Counted from the stretch's first letter, positions 25,995 through 38,454 are shown. The stretch is DNA of 64,000 bases from Anaeramoeba flamelloides (GCA_027625915.1 JANTQA010000038.1:690001-754000), one strand, 5' to 3'. The notes: generated from the letters alone by a model not told the origin. Numbers and translations are program-made.

Positions 25995-26170
25995 GGGACT
26001 AGTCTCTATTTTTTTTTTTTTTTTTTGAACAATTTCTAAATAAGGATTTATTATCTAGAAATATATTTAATATTGAAAATAAACAGGGTTTTTCAAATCT
26101 CAGTAATTGTCAAAAAATTTTCCCAATCTCAATTAAATTTAGGTAAAAAAATTTAATAGTTATTAATCCC
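25995..26170. mobile_element. TTAA-flanked MITE (family B), 176-bp copy
   Basis: Starts GGGACTAGTCTCTATT, ends AATTTAATAGTTATTAATCCC, with TTAA on both sides (25991-25994, 26171-26174). Internal AATAAGGATT and AAAATAAACAGGGTTTTTCAA are shared with the copies at 16539 and 54910. TTAA target duplication is typical of piggyBac-type transposition, though the terminal GGG differs from the usual CCC. Confidence 0.75.
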
Positions 26171-26604
26171 TTAAAAGAAATACTCAAACAACAATATAAC
26201 TTCGATATCGAACCCGATTTAATGCTTCATTTTGGGGTTTAAAAAGTAGAGAAAAAAAAATGAAAAAAAAAATACCTTATCTATTGATTTATCATCAAAC
26301 TACTTTATATTTTTTTTTCTACTTTAATTTTTATTGTTTGAATCTTAAAATATTTATTTGGTGGTAATTGAATTTCATATTTTTAAAAAGTTATTTTTTT
26401 TTTAATTTTCTTTTTATTCCTAATAATGTATTTTTTAATTTTTGATCAAACAAAAATATTCTAGATTTTGTAAAGAAAAGAATGGTTTTTTTTCATCTCC
26501 CTTTTCAAAATATAATGTGACAATTGGATCAATTTGAAGATGGTTTTTAAACAAAAAAATATTATTATTTTTTTTTTAAGTGGGATGTTATTTATTCCTC
26601 TAGT

Positions 26605-26715
26605 TTGTTGTTAGGTTTTTTTTAATTTCTGAAATTTAAAAAAAACCTTTGGTAGCTTTTCCAGAATTTAAAAGAATTCAGTAAAATCAAAGATTTTTAT
26701 TTTTTTCTATTTTTC
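26605..26715. repeat. Hairpin-array repeat cluster 4 (partial)
   Basis: A short fragment with TTAGGTTTTTTTTAATTTCTG mirrored by AAATTTAAAAAAAACC, then half of the CTTTTCCAGAATTTAAAAGAA palindrome. Confidence 0.5.
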
Positions 26716-27275
26716 CACTTGACCGAATCTTCTCTTCGTTTGAGAATAAGAGTTTCAAAGGTAAAAGATCAAGTAGTTACTTGCCAATAATCCACTATGA
26801 AACACCAAAGTCTGAGTAACTATAAAATAAAAATTAAAAAGAAAAAGGATAAAAAATGACCAATTTTTTAAAGAAAGTAAGATCAAAAAAAAAAAAGAAA
26901 TTACAACAAATAAAGGACGATCCACAAGTGAATATTTATGAGCAATTATCAAATTATTAAACCAACCAAAAGTATTGAGACTGTTATTTTGGAAGTGTTA
27001 TTAATTAAAAATATCATGTTTTTTTTTTTGATTTTTTACCAATTGCCCCTTAAAAACCCTTTTTAAATTTCGTTAAATTTCTTTCTTTTTTTTTTTTTTT
27101 TTCAATTTTTTAGTGTTTGCTTTTTTACTTTTGAAATATAAAAAAAAATGAGTGTGTCTTATAATTGAACAATTGTGAAATCTATCATTTTACACGTAAT
27201 TTGCCTTAGAAGAAATTTTAATTAAAAGGACATCTAGAGTGTAATTTTCACATCTTCCATAAAAATACTATTTAT
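26640..27275. repeat. Dispersed repeat family C, copy 2
   Basis: Collinear with 3048-3700 (see that entry), including GAAATTACAACAAATAAAGG and GGACATCTAGAGTGTAAT. Confidence 0.55.
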
Positions 27276-27490
27276 TGCCAAATAAATCGAACAAAATTTT
27301 CATTCAGCTTTCCTAAAAAAGATTTTATCAATCAAGTAACATTCAAATTTCGATTTCCCTAAATCAATTTTTATCATTAATATTTTCTTCTGGAATTGAG
27401 GACTTTGAAGATTTATTCTATTTCTTGGGAGTTTAAGTGATTATTTTGGTAGCTGAATGAAAATTTTGATCTTTTTATTTTACAATTAAC
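27247..27490. repeat. Dispersed repeat family L, copy 1
   Basis: Inverted relative to 38455-38690: here TTTTGGTAGCTGAATGAAAATTTTGATC, there its complement. Its two ends carry inverted copies of an AAAATTTTCATTCAGCT block, so the element itself is a foldback. A weaker copy lies about 43190-43400. Confidence 0.6.
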
Positions 27491-28086
27491 AGTAATAAAA
27501 AAAAAATCACTGAATTTTAAAATTGTTGAACTTGATTTTGATTGATAAATTACATCTTAAAAAATAGAATTTTTATTTTAATCAAAAAATTAAAATTAAA
27601 AAATCAAAAAATATTTGGAAAAATAAATTAAATTTTGATACATCAATCTCAACAATTTTAAAATTCAAAACATTTACTAATTGCCTAAATAGCTATTTTA
27701 CCTAATAAATAAAAACTCAAAAAAATTTTGTACTTTATATTTAAAATGTGAGCATATTGAAAATATTGATCACTTTTTTTATGGATGTTCCCTTCCTATT
27801 AAAACAATATATCGATATTTCAAAATAAATTAAAAAAATTAAACTAAATTAATAATTTTAAACTGTAATAGTTTAAAATTATTTTCATTAATTAATAATC
27901 GTGAGATTAATAATTGTACGCTTAAATTTTCTGAAAGGAAAATTTAAGTATCGGTGACACTCTTGAATATGATTTACACTTCTTCATTAATAAAAAATTT
28001 TAAAATTAAATAAAAAAAATTTAATTTTTATATTTTTATTTGATGTTATTTTTGTTAATAATACTCGGATTTTTTTTATTCTTTAG

Positions 28087-31000
28087 TTACTTTTTTTGCG
28101 ATTCATTTTCTTTCAACTTTTTTTCTCTTTTTTCTTTTGCTTTTTGTTTTTTTTCCTGTTTTTTCTTTTCTCGTTCTTCTTTTTCCTTCTGTTTTTTCTT
28201 TTCTCGCTTTTCCTTTTCTATTTTTCTTTTCTTTTCCCGTTCTTCCTTTTCTTTCTTTTTCTTCATTTCTAGTTCTTCTTTTTCTTTTCTTGTGATTTCG
28301 TTCAAAATAAAAGTAAACCTTTTGTTTATATGCAATGATTTAGGAGTTAATGATATTAAATCAGTTGCAAGAATTACATTTTTTGGTAAATTATCAAAGC
28401 TGGCCTTATGGTATCTCTGAGAGAAATGAGTTAATAGTATCCATTGCGCATTCATTTTAGTGCCGACTTCTAATGCCTCATCTATTGTGCAATGTCTTTT
28501 TTTTATGGCATTTTTTTGTCCACTTGAATCAAAAGTTGATTCATGTATTAAAATTTTCGCGTTCTTACCATGTTTTACTAATTCATCGTTTGGTCGCCCG
28601 TCGCCGGAATAAACAATTTTCATTCCGTTTCTTTCTAAAACCAAGCCATATGCCTTCCTGGAATGCTTCATTTGGATTTGTTTAATTTTTTGAAAGTATT
28701 TAAAAAAGTTTGATCCTGGTATTTTATTACTCTCATCATCTTGGTTATTATTATTATTATTTGTTGTAGATTTCAGTCTCATTTTCAGTAATTCTTGTAG
28801 TATTGGGAACTCTTGGTGTTCTAAAAAGTTGATATGCTTTAATTCGTATGTAATCATCGTCACCCCTTTAAAAAATCTATTTACAGTATTGGGTAAAACT
28901 ACTAGTGGCTCCTTATAATTTTTTAATGATCCGTGTAGTGTTTCATAATAGTATTCTCTCATTCTTAGCATTTTCAGTAATCCAAAATGGTGATCGGAAT
29001 GCACATGACTAATCCAAATGAATTTTAAATTTAGCAAAATTTCACCTATTTTTGACCCATAAAAGGTCAACAATTGGCCAAATGAACCTTCTCCGCAATC
29101 TAATAAAATGTTATAATCTGAAGTAATTCTAATAAATATGCCTGCAACATTCCTATATTTTGAAGGCTGTGCGCTTCCTGTTCCTAAGAAAAGAATTTCT
29201 TCAAATAGATTTTTGAGATCTTCTTTACTATTTTTTATGGTCTTTTGATCTTTAATTATTTTTGTGTTCAATTTTGTATTATGTAATTGCTTTGGGATTT
29301 TTTCATTTTGTTCTTTTTCCTGTTCTTGTTCTTTTCCTTTTCCTTGTTCTTTTTCTGTTTCTTTTTCTTTTTCCTTTTCCTTTTCTTTTTCCTTTTTAAT
29401 TTCATTTTCATTTCTAATTTCACCTTGATCTTTAATGTTATTGTCCATGTTCAGTAATTCTTGTTTGAATTGGTCTACTTTTTTTTTATAATTCATTAAC
29501 TTGGTTTCATTTTTTTGATTTTCTTCTGTAATTTTTTTCAGGTCATATCCGTAAGTCAACTTTCTCTTCCTTGAAGGTATAAAGGTAATTACACTATCAT
29601 GCTTTAAAAAGTAGCATTTTTCTGGAAAATTCAACTTGAGTTTATTTTCTTCTTGTAATTCTTTTTTAGCCAATTCTTCATTAAATTTTATTTTTACGGG
29701 GAACAAAATTGGATCAATGATATTTAATTGTTGTCTATAATATAAAGAAGCACGATAAATAAAATCTGTTGGAATTTGAAACGGGTCTTTATTTCTTAAA
29801 ATTATATGCTGCGTATCCTCACTAAACAAATTTAACCAACCAATAAATTTATTATTTAATAAAATTTGATCATTCGCCCAATAAAAGATACTTGAAAAGT
29901 TTTTTGTTTGTTTTTTTTTCTCTTCTTTTTCTTCTTCTTCGGTCAATTGTTCCGTAATTTGAAATTCTTTAAAATATTCGTTATCAAGTAAAGAATCTAA
30001 AAAATTTGGATCATATAAATCAATTATCGCTAAATATTGTGTTGGTGGTGGTTGGTCCATTACATCTGAAGCATTTATTATTTTTCCATCTTTTGCTTTA
30101 ACAGAATTCCCCTTTTGCAATTCCTCTTTTTGAAATTAGGATTTGTTATTAAAATAATTTTTGATTTTTTAGTATTGAAAAAATTGAATAATGTATATCA
30201 CAATTAGTTAAATATCCCTTTTAGGTACAAAAAAACTTTTTTAATCAAGTTTTTACTTTTTTTTTATTCTTTTTTTTAATTTTCTTTCATTTCTTACTTT
30301 TCAATCTCTTTTTCTTGTCTATGTTTCGAAATAAATTTTTCAATTTCATTTTTTAAAGAAAAGATATCCTTTGAGGAATAATCTTGCCTAAATTATAGCT
30401 GAGGATTAAAAATTTTAAATACAAGTTTAGAGTTTCTGAAAGTGCCATAGAGTGCCGTCAAGTGCCTAGCTTTTCCAGAATTCAAAAGAATAGTGTAAAA
30501 TCTAATATTTTACTCAATTCTTCTGAATTCTGGAAAAGATAACGGCGGTTTTTTTAAAATTTTTGAAATAAAAAGAATAGAGTAAAATCTAAGATTTTAC
30601 TCAATTCTTAAAAATTTTGGGAAAGCTAACTGTGTTTTTTTTTTTTAATTTGAGAAATAAATCGAAAATTAAATAAATTTTCAATTTGTTTCTCAAATTA
30701 AAAAAAACCTAACGGCACTTTTCCAGAACTCAAAAGAATAGAGAAAAATCTTAGATTTTACTCAATTCTTATAAATTCTGGAAAAGATACAGCCATTTCA
30801 AACCTGGTGCGCACGATTTAACTTTAAATTTTCATTAAACTTTCTAAAAACTCCTTTCAATTGAAATGGAATATTGTTATTTTGGACTCAAATCTTTTTG
30901 TATTGCCCTTAATATCCAAGATCCCTCACAACATGGAATTTTTTAAAAATAATTCCAAAAAAGTTTTTAAAAAAAGGTGAAAAGTTGTTTACGAAGCTTG

Positions 31001-34000
31001 TCATTCACGTGTTCTTGTATTTTGGGGTTCAAACCTTAATTTTGTTTTAAAAGATCTTTAAGTTCAAAGAAAGTTTAATGAAAATTTTAAGTTAAATTGT
31101 GCACCAGGTTTGAAATGGCTGTAACGGCGATTTTCTCGAGGTTTTCTATTTTATCTTGAAAATCGATTGATTTTCGTTAGGTTTTTTTGAGTTTTCTAAA
31201 TATTTGTCAAGTGTTCTAGGTTTTTTTGAGTTTTCTATTTATTCGGAAAATCAATAGATTTTCGTTAGGTTTTTTTTACTTTAGAAATAAACAGAAAATT
31301 TATTAAAATTTTCGGTTTATTTCTAAAGTAAAAAAAACCTAGAACACTTCACAAATAAAATAGAAAATCTCAAAAAAAACCTAGAACACTTCCAAATAAA
31401 CAAAAAAGTTAAAAAAAACCTAATTGTGCTTTTCCAGAATTCAAAAGAATTGAAAAAAATCAAAGACTTTTCTCAATTCTTTTGAATTCTGGAAAAGCTA
31501 AGTGCTATTTTTTAAAATTTTTGAAATTTTCTATGTATTTCCCAAAAGTGAAAAAAACCGAATGGAAAACAGGTAGTAATTTTGTTGAATTACCTATCTT
31601 CAGAGATAAAAAAAAAAATAAAAAAAAAGAGGATCTTTTTTCAAATAATATTGTTTTTTTAATCTTTGTGAAATTTTCCAGAATTACCAAATCATTATAT
31701 TAGTCGAGTTCTTTATTGAAGACTCCCATTTATAGGTTGATAACTTTTGTTGAACAACAAACTGGTCTCGAAAACAAATTTTGTTTTTTTTTTAATAAAC
31801 AAAAGAGAAACACAAATACATCAAGTTTAGATCAAAACAATAACTGATTTTTATTTTGATTTGGTTGACAAATTTATATATCAATTTCATCGACTCAAGT
31901 AACAACTAAAGGTAAATTATCATTTCTCAATTGATTGTATCGTACATAGTGTGCAATGAAAATAAAATACTTTGGATACTTTCAACCTTTCATGAGATCT
32001 CTAAACCCCAATTCAAAATTTTTTGTCAAGCTAAAATTCAAATTTTTAAAAAAAAAAAAATCTTATTCAAATATATTACCATTCTGGTAAAAAATTGTTA
32101 AATGAAAAACAATTGTCAAATGGAAAAAAATGGTCAAATCGATTTTAATTTTCACCATTCTGAAAAAAAAGTTAAATGGAAAAAAATTGTCAAATCATTA
32201 TTAATTGTAAAAAAAATAAAAGCAAAAGCTCTCATTTTCAAATATTTTTGATGTATTTGTTTGTTCATTTTAAAACAAAAACCAAGTCCAAAAATTAGAT
32301 TGATTATTTAAATCAAAATAGAATCCAAAAGAATCCCAGAAAACCAAAATCCTAACCATGTTTAATTTTTACCAAAATTTGAAATTTTAATTTTATACAT
32401 TAGTAAAATTTAATTTTTTGGGATTTTTTGATATTCTTTTTCCCTATTAATGTAAAATTGGCTTTAAGATTTTAAAAATAGGTATTAGTCCAGTTTGAGC
32501 AATTTCAATTTCACATATCTCTTTTATTGATTAGTGAAAAATAAGTAAAAAAATAATTGGAAAAATTTTTCTTTTTACTATTATTTTGCAATTAAAACCA
32601 ATTTAACAATTATTTTCAGGAACGGTTTCTTAGGAAATACTAAATTAGAACCACTAACAAACTGAAACGTTAACAATTATTTCTCTTTCGAGCAATAACA
32701 AAAAAAACAAACACTTTTCTCCTTTCTTTGACAAATTAAAAAAAAAAGTGAAAGACGTAAACCATTTTTCATTCAAAGGCCCCCAGTTGTAATGGGTATA
32801 ATACATCTGTTTAAAGGGTTTGCATAGATATTAGAAAAAAAATTTTATTTTGGAAATTTCCAAAATTGAAATCATTTTTTCACATTTTTGTTTTTTTTTT
32901 TAGATTTTTTTTTACAAAGTCATTCATTTCAAAAAATTTTTTTATTGCAAGATCAATAGTCACTTGTTAAAAACGTGTTATTCTATGGTCACCGAAACCA
33001 TGTAAAGATTGTTGAGAAATCTATTGATTTCTATTGCAATTCAATTCGATCTTTGATCTTGATATTTGTTTAATAAATGTGATAAATTTTCACTTCATTT
33101 TCATTTCCTTTTTCAAATAGAGACCAAAAATCCCAACCTACTTTGTTTGGGGGCTTGATTTCTAAAAGAAAAGTATGGAAAATGAATTGAAAATTGTTTC
33201 CTATTTATTATTCAAATACCAGTAGGAGATCAAAACGAACATCCTTGTTTTTCTCAATAGGACCCTAAGAATTTGAGTTTTGAAATTTTTTTGAAAAGCT
33301 ATTGATTAATTAGTTTTCTTTCAGACACATATCAACAATTCTTTGATGTGTATTATTCTGTTTATATCTTATTTGTTCTTCAAAGGACAATTATATAAAA
33401 TAATTGATATTTGAAAAAAATGTTGGACTGCTTTGACTGAAACAGAGTTTAGTTACATTTCGAAGGTTTTTGATCTCTTGTAATGAAACCCAAACGAGGA
33501 CAACTGTTTTAAAAAAGTGAGAACCAAAAGTTTTCAAAAGTGTTGATCACAATGCTTAAAAGAGTAAATCCAACAGCACACGCAACACTTTTGAAAACTT
33601 TTAGTAACGGCTTTTGGAAAGCAATTCCATAATTGTTTCTCGATCTGCAAATTTCACTAAGGGCTATTTCAAAACAAGACACCATTTCCTTCTTTGTTTT
33701 CTTAAAATTTTAAAATTCAAATTTCGAAAAAGAGTCAAATCAGAAAAAAAAAAAAAAAAAAAAAAAAAAAATAAAAAAAAAAACAAAAAGAAGAGATCTG
33801 GAGGTTTACTAAACAATGTCGTTTCAACACGTAAAGACTGTGCCTTCTTGTGGTCAAATTTCCCTGGTTCGTCTGGAAGCTTGACGATATATGCAAGAGA
33901 GGTTTTCACTTTGTGCTTTATAGGATCGAGCTTGTCGACAAAATCCATAATTTCCGATGATTCGGAAAGATCTATTTTACCAAATTCGTTTGTATTTTGG

Positions 34001-34587
34001 TTTTCATTCACATATTCATTTTCGTCAATTTCTTCCTCGTAGGGGCGATCGTATAATAAGACGGAAGTTATTGTTACGTTGTTGTCCTTGAAGGCCTCCC
34101 CAGATTTGCAATGTTCTTGAACAAACAAATTCAGCCCTCTGTTGTATGTAAGATAACACATCGAAAGTAAGAGGCGGTACGTGAATCTCTGGCCGTGTAT
34201 ATGGAAGTCGTATTTATTTTTGCTTGATAACGCTATTTCTAAAATCATAGAGGGCAAACCTGAAATAGCATCGTTTTCAAGCCGAGTCAAAAAGATCCCA
34301 TTCACTTTTGTTAATTGTAATTTATTTTCGCTCGCTAGACGTGGTAGTCCTTCGCTACAATTAAAGAGATATCTTTTGTCTTTAAAAATTAAGAGAAGAG
34401 AAGGAGACGTGATGCCATCGGAATTTCCAACAATTTGAGCAAAGACACTCATCTGATAAAGAAAATGGTTAATCGGAAAAATATGATTTTGTTGTACCCA
34501 AAAGTATCCTAAAAATGAGGGTTTGAGGTTTATTGAAAGCATTTTGATTCCAGTTGTTTGGAGATTCTTTGGAAAAAGGTGTGGCAA
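28087..34587 (-). CDS. Long-form tRNase Z (ELAC2/Trz1 type), 2 exons
   Basis: tRNA 3'-end endonuclease, cutting the 3' trailer from pre-tRNAs in nucleus and/or mitochondria. Exons 34587-33810 and 30125-28087 (2817 nt, 938 residues; donor GTAAAC, phase 1). The join gives LFKELQKG, aligning with the family's LYGKLQKG. Exon 1 encodes the N-terminal lactamase-like half: VGNSDGITSPSLL, KRYLFNCSEG, LTKVNGIFLTR, LAYIVKLPDEPGKFD. Exon 2 encodes the linker, with a KE-rich tract at ~500-540, then the catalytic half: LGTGSAQPSKYRN (~573), zinc motif HVHSDH (633-638), KHSRKAYG (His ~747), YSGD (Asp ~768), LIHEST (His ~787) and LTHFSQRY (His ~826). All expected metal ligands are present. Residues ~873-938 are an unusual Lys/Glu-rich tail, probably helical. 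The start may lie at an internal Met (MSVFAQ) or upstream; the N-terminus is the least certain part. Confidence 0.92.
30441..31530. repeat. Hairpin-array repeat cluster 5 (most complete)
   Basis: Opens with three decamers in phase: AGTGCCATAG (30441), AGTGCCGTCA (30451), AGTGCCTAGC (30461). Then palindromic modules follow one another: 30469-30539 and 31428-31498 (GCTTTTCCAGAATTCAAAAG and its complement), and 31266-31340 (GGTTTTTTTTACTTTAGAAA and its complement), enclosed by larger inverted blocks (GAGTTTTCTATTTATT and its complement; AAGTGTTCTAGG and CCTAGAACACTT). A separate element interrupts it at 30790-31121. Confidence 0.8.
30790..31121. mobile_element. TA-flanked foldback inserted in hairpin-array cluster 5
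   Basis: Starts CAGCCATTTCAAACCTGGTG and ends with the reverse complement (CACCAGGTTTGAAATGGCTG); arms run ~55 bp. TA at 30788-30789 and 31122-31123 fits a Tc1/mariner-type target duplication. No internal gene. Confidence 0.8.
33505..33605. repeat. Hairpin
   Basis: AAAAGTTTTCAAAAGTGTTG (from about 33527) is mirrored by CAACACTTTTGAAAACTTTT (about 33583-33602), with a ~35-bp loop. Confidence 0.7.
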
Positions 34588-35539
34588 TTAGATTTAGATT
34601 AAATTTTTTTACGTCACTTTTTTTAATAATTTATTTTGTTAAAGATATTTTGAAATAAATTATTTCCAATATCACAAGATTTACACCTTTTGAAATTCAA
34701 TTGGTAGTGCAATAACTTTTAATTCAAAATCTAATTTAATATATTGTACTCTCTTTAAGTGAATAAATAAATGTGACTGGGAACTTTTCATACGATTACT
34801 CATAAGTCCATTTAATTCACCATTTTCATTTAAAAAAGGTAAAGAGACAAACAGTTATTATCTAATAGAAATAGTATTTAATCCACTTAATAATATAATA
34901 TCAATCGAGTTTCTTGAGGGGGGAAATAGTTCGATTTAATAAAATCATTTCTTGGTTGTACTATTGGTGTTAATTTTATATGAGAAACTTTTAACACAAA
35001 ATTCAGAAATAAAAATCTTTAATGTGATTGGACAAAGTTTCTTTTAAATAAATTGAAGAAATATGATTAAAAAGATAAATATACAAATTTAAGATGGTAC
35101 CCTTTGTCTGGATTCATAAAAAATATATACAAATAAATTTATCAAAAAACCAAAAATTTGAGAATAAATTGATCTATATTATATTTCATTTTTCTTTTTA
35201 TTATTTGTCACATATAGATCAAATTTATATTAAAATTACACCATATGAGTACTTATATATTTGAATTCATAAAATTTTCAATCAATTTCAGAAAAAATTT
35301 TGGTTTTAAAATGTATGTAGTCTTTCCTTTAAATTTTATTTGATGAAATGTTGAGGAATTTTGCTAAAATTCATTTAATATCTTATATTATAAAAAGATT
35401 TTTCTACTTTTTTATTACTATTTTCATCATTATTACACCATAAATAATCTTTTTGTCAAAAATATTAATATAATGATTTTTTTTATTTCTTGAGATAATT
35501 CTTTGGGTAAAACAAAAATTGATTTATTCAATCAATCTA

Positions 35540-35940
35540 TTGAAAAATATTTAAAGTATTCCCAAAAAAGTTTGGCATTTTTTTTTTTTACATTAATAAA
35601 ATGATCCTCTTCTTTAGTGGTTCTATTCAGAAATTAAAAATCTAAAATGAAGTCAAATATTAATATAGATTGAATCAATTACTTTGACATTTATTTCAAA
35701 ATATGTTCATTAAAATATTTCAAAAATGAAAAAAAAAAAAGTAATTTTTTTGGTGAAAACAATGTACGACCAATTTCAATAAATAACTAGAAATATGGAA
35801 ACGGTACAAATGATTTTTAAACAATAAGACGCAGTGATAAGTTTTCAACTCTCTTTTGAAAAAATAATTAAATTAAACAAGTAATGAAAATTCTTTTTTT
35901 GATCAAATAGAAAATAATAAATAGTAATTTTCAACCATTA
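35540..35940. repeat. Dispersed repeat family M, copy 2
   Basis: Inverted match to 24380-24760 in the RBBP4-like intron (see that entry). Confidence 0.6.
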
Positions 35941-36042
35941 AAAAATATCAGATAATATCTTCAGAAAATTAAAATTTTCCATGAAAAATTGAAAAATTAT
36001 TACAAAATTTTTCATTAAAGTAAAAATTTCATTTAAAGTATA

Positions 36043-36115
36043 CAATCAGTTCCACTTTTAAGAGACAAACTTTAAACAAAATTGGAGGCACAATAAAAAT
36101 ATCAAATGAAGGCAC
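36043..36115. mobile_element. Family-A MITE remnant, one arm
   Basis: TA then CAATCAGTTCCACTTTTAAG and further diverged left-arm sequence (GACAAACTTTAAACAAAATT). No right arm found, so truncated. Confidence 0.55.
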
Positions 36116-36316
36116 CTTTTTTGGAATATTTTTTTCACAATTTATTAGAAATTGAATACCGTACCTTAATTTAATTTTTTATCTTTTACTTGAAAGTTCG
36201 TTGAAAGGTTTTTATGAAAACTGGAACTTGCTGTCGAATAGATATTTTTATATCTTTCAATTTTATTTTGAATCAAGAATTGATCCATATTAACAAAAAA
36301 ATTAAATTATCATTAA

Positions 36317-36848
36317 GGACTATTCGAATTTAATGCTCTGTGAGGGTTGGAATACCATACAGTAAATGGTAAAACTTGTTAAAAAGTTGTAGGTTTTTCT
36401 GAAAGTCAAAATATTACAATTTTTGGAATTATTAACGATTTGTTTGTAAATTAAAAAAATATTTTGAGATCCAAAATTTAACTGAATTCCCTCAAAAAAC
36501 ATTGCAAATTTTTAATTAAAAATTTTTTACCTATTACTGCTGTGACTTTCCACTTCGTATATTTATATTTCAAGAGTTTAGTGGGGTGGTATCAATATAC
36601 TTTAATATAAAGTAGAAAGTCACAGGAGTAATAGGTAAAAAAATTTTTAATTAAAAATTTGCAATGTTTTTTGAGGGAATTCAGTTAAATTTTGGATCTC
36701 AAAATATTTTTTTAATTTTCAAGAAAACATTTAAAATCCGAAAAATTGCAATATTTTGACTTTTAGCAAAACCTAATACTTTTTAAACATTTGAGCCATT
36801 TACTGTATGGTATTCCAACCCTCGCAGAGCATTAAATTCGAATAGTCC
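36317..36848. mobile_element. TTAA-flanked foldback element, ~215-bp arms
   Basis: Starts GGACTATTCGAATTTAATGC and ends with the reverse complement GCATTAAATTCGAATAGTCC; TTAA lies outside both ends (36313-36316, 36849-36852). The arms extend almost to the centre, leaving a spacer of roughly 80 bp. No transposase. The GG-ACTA start resembles family B. Confidence 0.85.
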
Positions 36849-37904
36849 TTAAGAATCAATAAAGTAAAGTCGAAAAATGTTATCTTTAAGGGTCGAGTAA
36901 TTACAGCGAAATTTTTTTTCTAAAACAGAAAAAAACTTTTTAGTAATTTTTATGAGTTCCTAAAACCAATCAAAAACCAACCAACCTATGATGTACGATC
37001 GATCTCAAAAAATCAACAACTAAAGATGAGGTCATTTTTAGAAAGAAATACCAAAGAGAGACACTCAATTTTCAATTAGAATGGTTAGAATATATACTTT
37101 TGAAAACAACTATGTCAGGTTTGAAGTGTAGCTCTTTGGCACTTTTTGAGATCTTGAAGATTTTTTTTTTTCAATTTTTTCATTTTTCAAATGAGTTATT
37201 TTTATTGATTGAATATTACATAATCCTGACTTTGTCAAATTTATAAGGTTACAAAATAACAGCAAATCAGATTAAATTGAATTTAATTGATTTCACACTT
37301 TTAGAAAGCAATTTGTTTTAAACTATTGAAATTTGACCATTTGGAAATATAAAATTAAAAGATATAATTTTTTTTTCTAAATTTTGATTTTTTTGAAATT
37401 GAGAACTCATTGATACTGATTTTTATTCGTTGAATTTTCAATCAAAGATGATCCAATGGAATTTTTTTTTTTTGTTATTTGAATTTTGTCAAGCAAAAGA
37501 AGGTTTATTTCAGAATAGGATTTTTGGTCTCAGGTCATCACTTGAGAATGGAGCAAATTCAGGTAAAATATAAGACCCTTAAATAATAAAATTTAAATTA
37601 AGTTTAGTAAATATATTTTTAAAAAAAATTTCCACTCTTTTTTAGAAATAGTATTTTTTTTTATAGTAGAGGAGTTATCAGAATTACATTTTTAAAATCC
37701 TTTACAAATTTTACTCCGAAATTGTGCTTTTAATATAAGATGAAATACGATTTTCTAATTTAAAATTTTCGATGAGATATAGCTAAGATAATAAAGTGAT
37801 TACCTTTATAATAATGTTGAAATTAAAACTATTTTAAGACTTTTTTGAAGTTTTATATTTGAAAAACGTGAAATTTTTTTAGGAAAGAAACTTTTAAAAA
37901 TTAT

Positions 37905-38240
37905 AACTTACCCACTTATTATAATGATGATTAATGAAATCACACTTGTTTAAAACTACATTCAACCAATCAAAAAGACAAGAGTAAAAAATTATCATTT
38001 TTTAAACTCTAGATAACCTCTATAATACTTGATTATGTTTTCATAAAAATTTGATCTACTCATGCTATCGTAAAATTACTTGATTATTCTAGAGAAACTC
38101 CACTTTAATGAACTTAGGATAGATTTTTAATATGTTGATAAAAAAATTGGTTATTTATAAAAAAGGATTCCTGATTGAAAATAAATAAAATTAGACAAAA
38201 ATTTTACTAATATTTTAATTAAAAATCTTGTCCGGTATTA
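37905..38240. repeat. Dispersed repeat family N, copy 1
   Basis: Direct-orientation match to about 62262-62590: ATAATGATGATTAATGAAAT versus AGAATGATGATTCATGAAAT, then CTTTAATGAACTT and AAAAAAATTGGTTATTTATA. Confidence 0.65.
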
Positions 38241-38272
38241 TTTTCATGCTGGGTATTTTTTCCCCTTCTATA

Positions 38273-38435
38273 CTGGTATTGGAATTCTAAATGGGGGAAA
38301 ATTTTCACTTCATTTTCCATATTTTTCTTTAATAAAAGGAGTTTTGTCAGAAGAGTGTTGTAATTTGGGATCTATTTGAAAAGGGTAATTGAAAATTGAG
38401 TGGAAATTTTTTCCTGTTTTTAATTCAAATACCAG
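38273..38435. mobile_element. TA-flanked MITE with CTGGTATT ends (163 bp)
   Basis: Starts CTGGTATTGGAATTC, ends ATTCAAATACCAG, TA on both sides; the inner arms pair through AAATTTTCACTTCATTTTCC and GAAAATTGAGTGGAAATTT. A related copy lies at 54033. Confidence 0.75.
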
Positions 38436-38454
38436 TATACCATCTATTGTAAAA

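Larger units (their letters stand above)
25789..28086. other. Intergenic interval between convergent genes
   Basis: Separates the 3' ends of the RBBP4-like (+) and tRNase Z (-) genes. It holds a TTAA-flanked MITE (25995-26170), hairpin-array cluster 4 (26605-26715), family-C repeat copy 2 and a family-L copy (about 27247-27490). No coding region seen. Confidence 0.6.
30126..33809 (-). other. 3.7-kb intron of tRNase Z between its two halves
   Basis: Acceptor CAAAAAG at 30126-30127. It contains hairpin-array cluster 5 with a TA-flanked foldback inserted in it, a short hairpin near 33505-33605 and a long A/T tract next to the donor. It falls between the N-terminal lactamase-like half and the region leading to the linker and catalytic half. 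Confidence 0.85.

Noticed and set aside
28040-28420. 126-codon Phe/Ser-rich + strand frame
   Set aside because: Antisense of the Lys/Glu-rich tail of tRNase Z.
33614-34438. + strand frames of 142 and 85 codons
   Set aside because: Antisense shadows of tRNase Z exon 1 and the adjoining A-tract.
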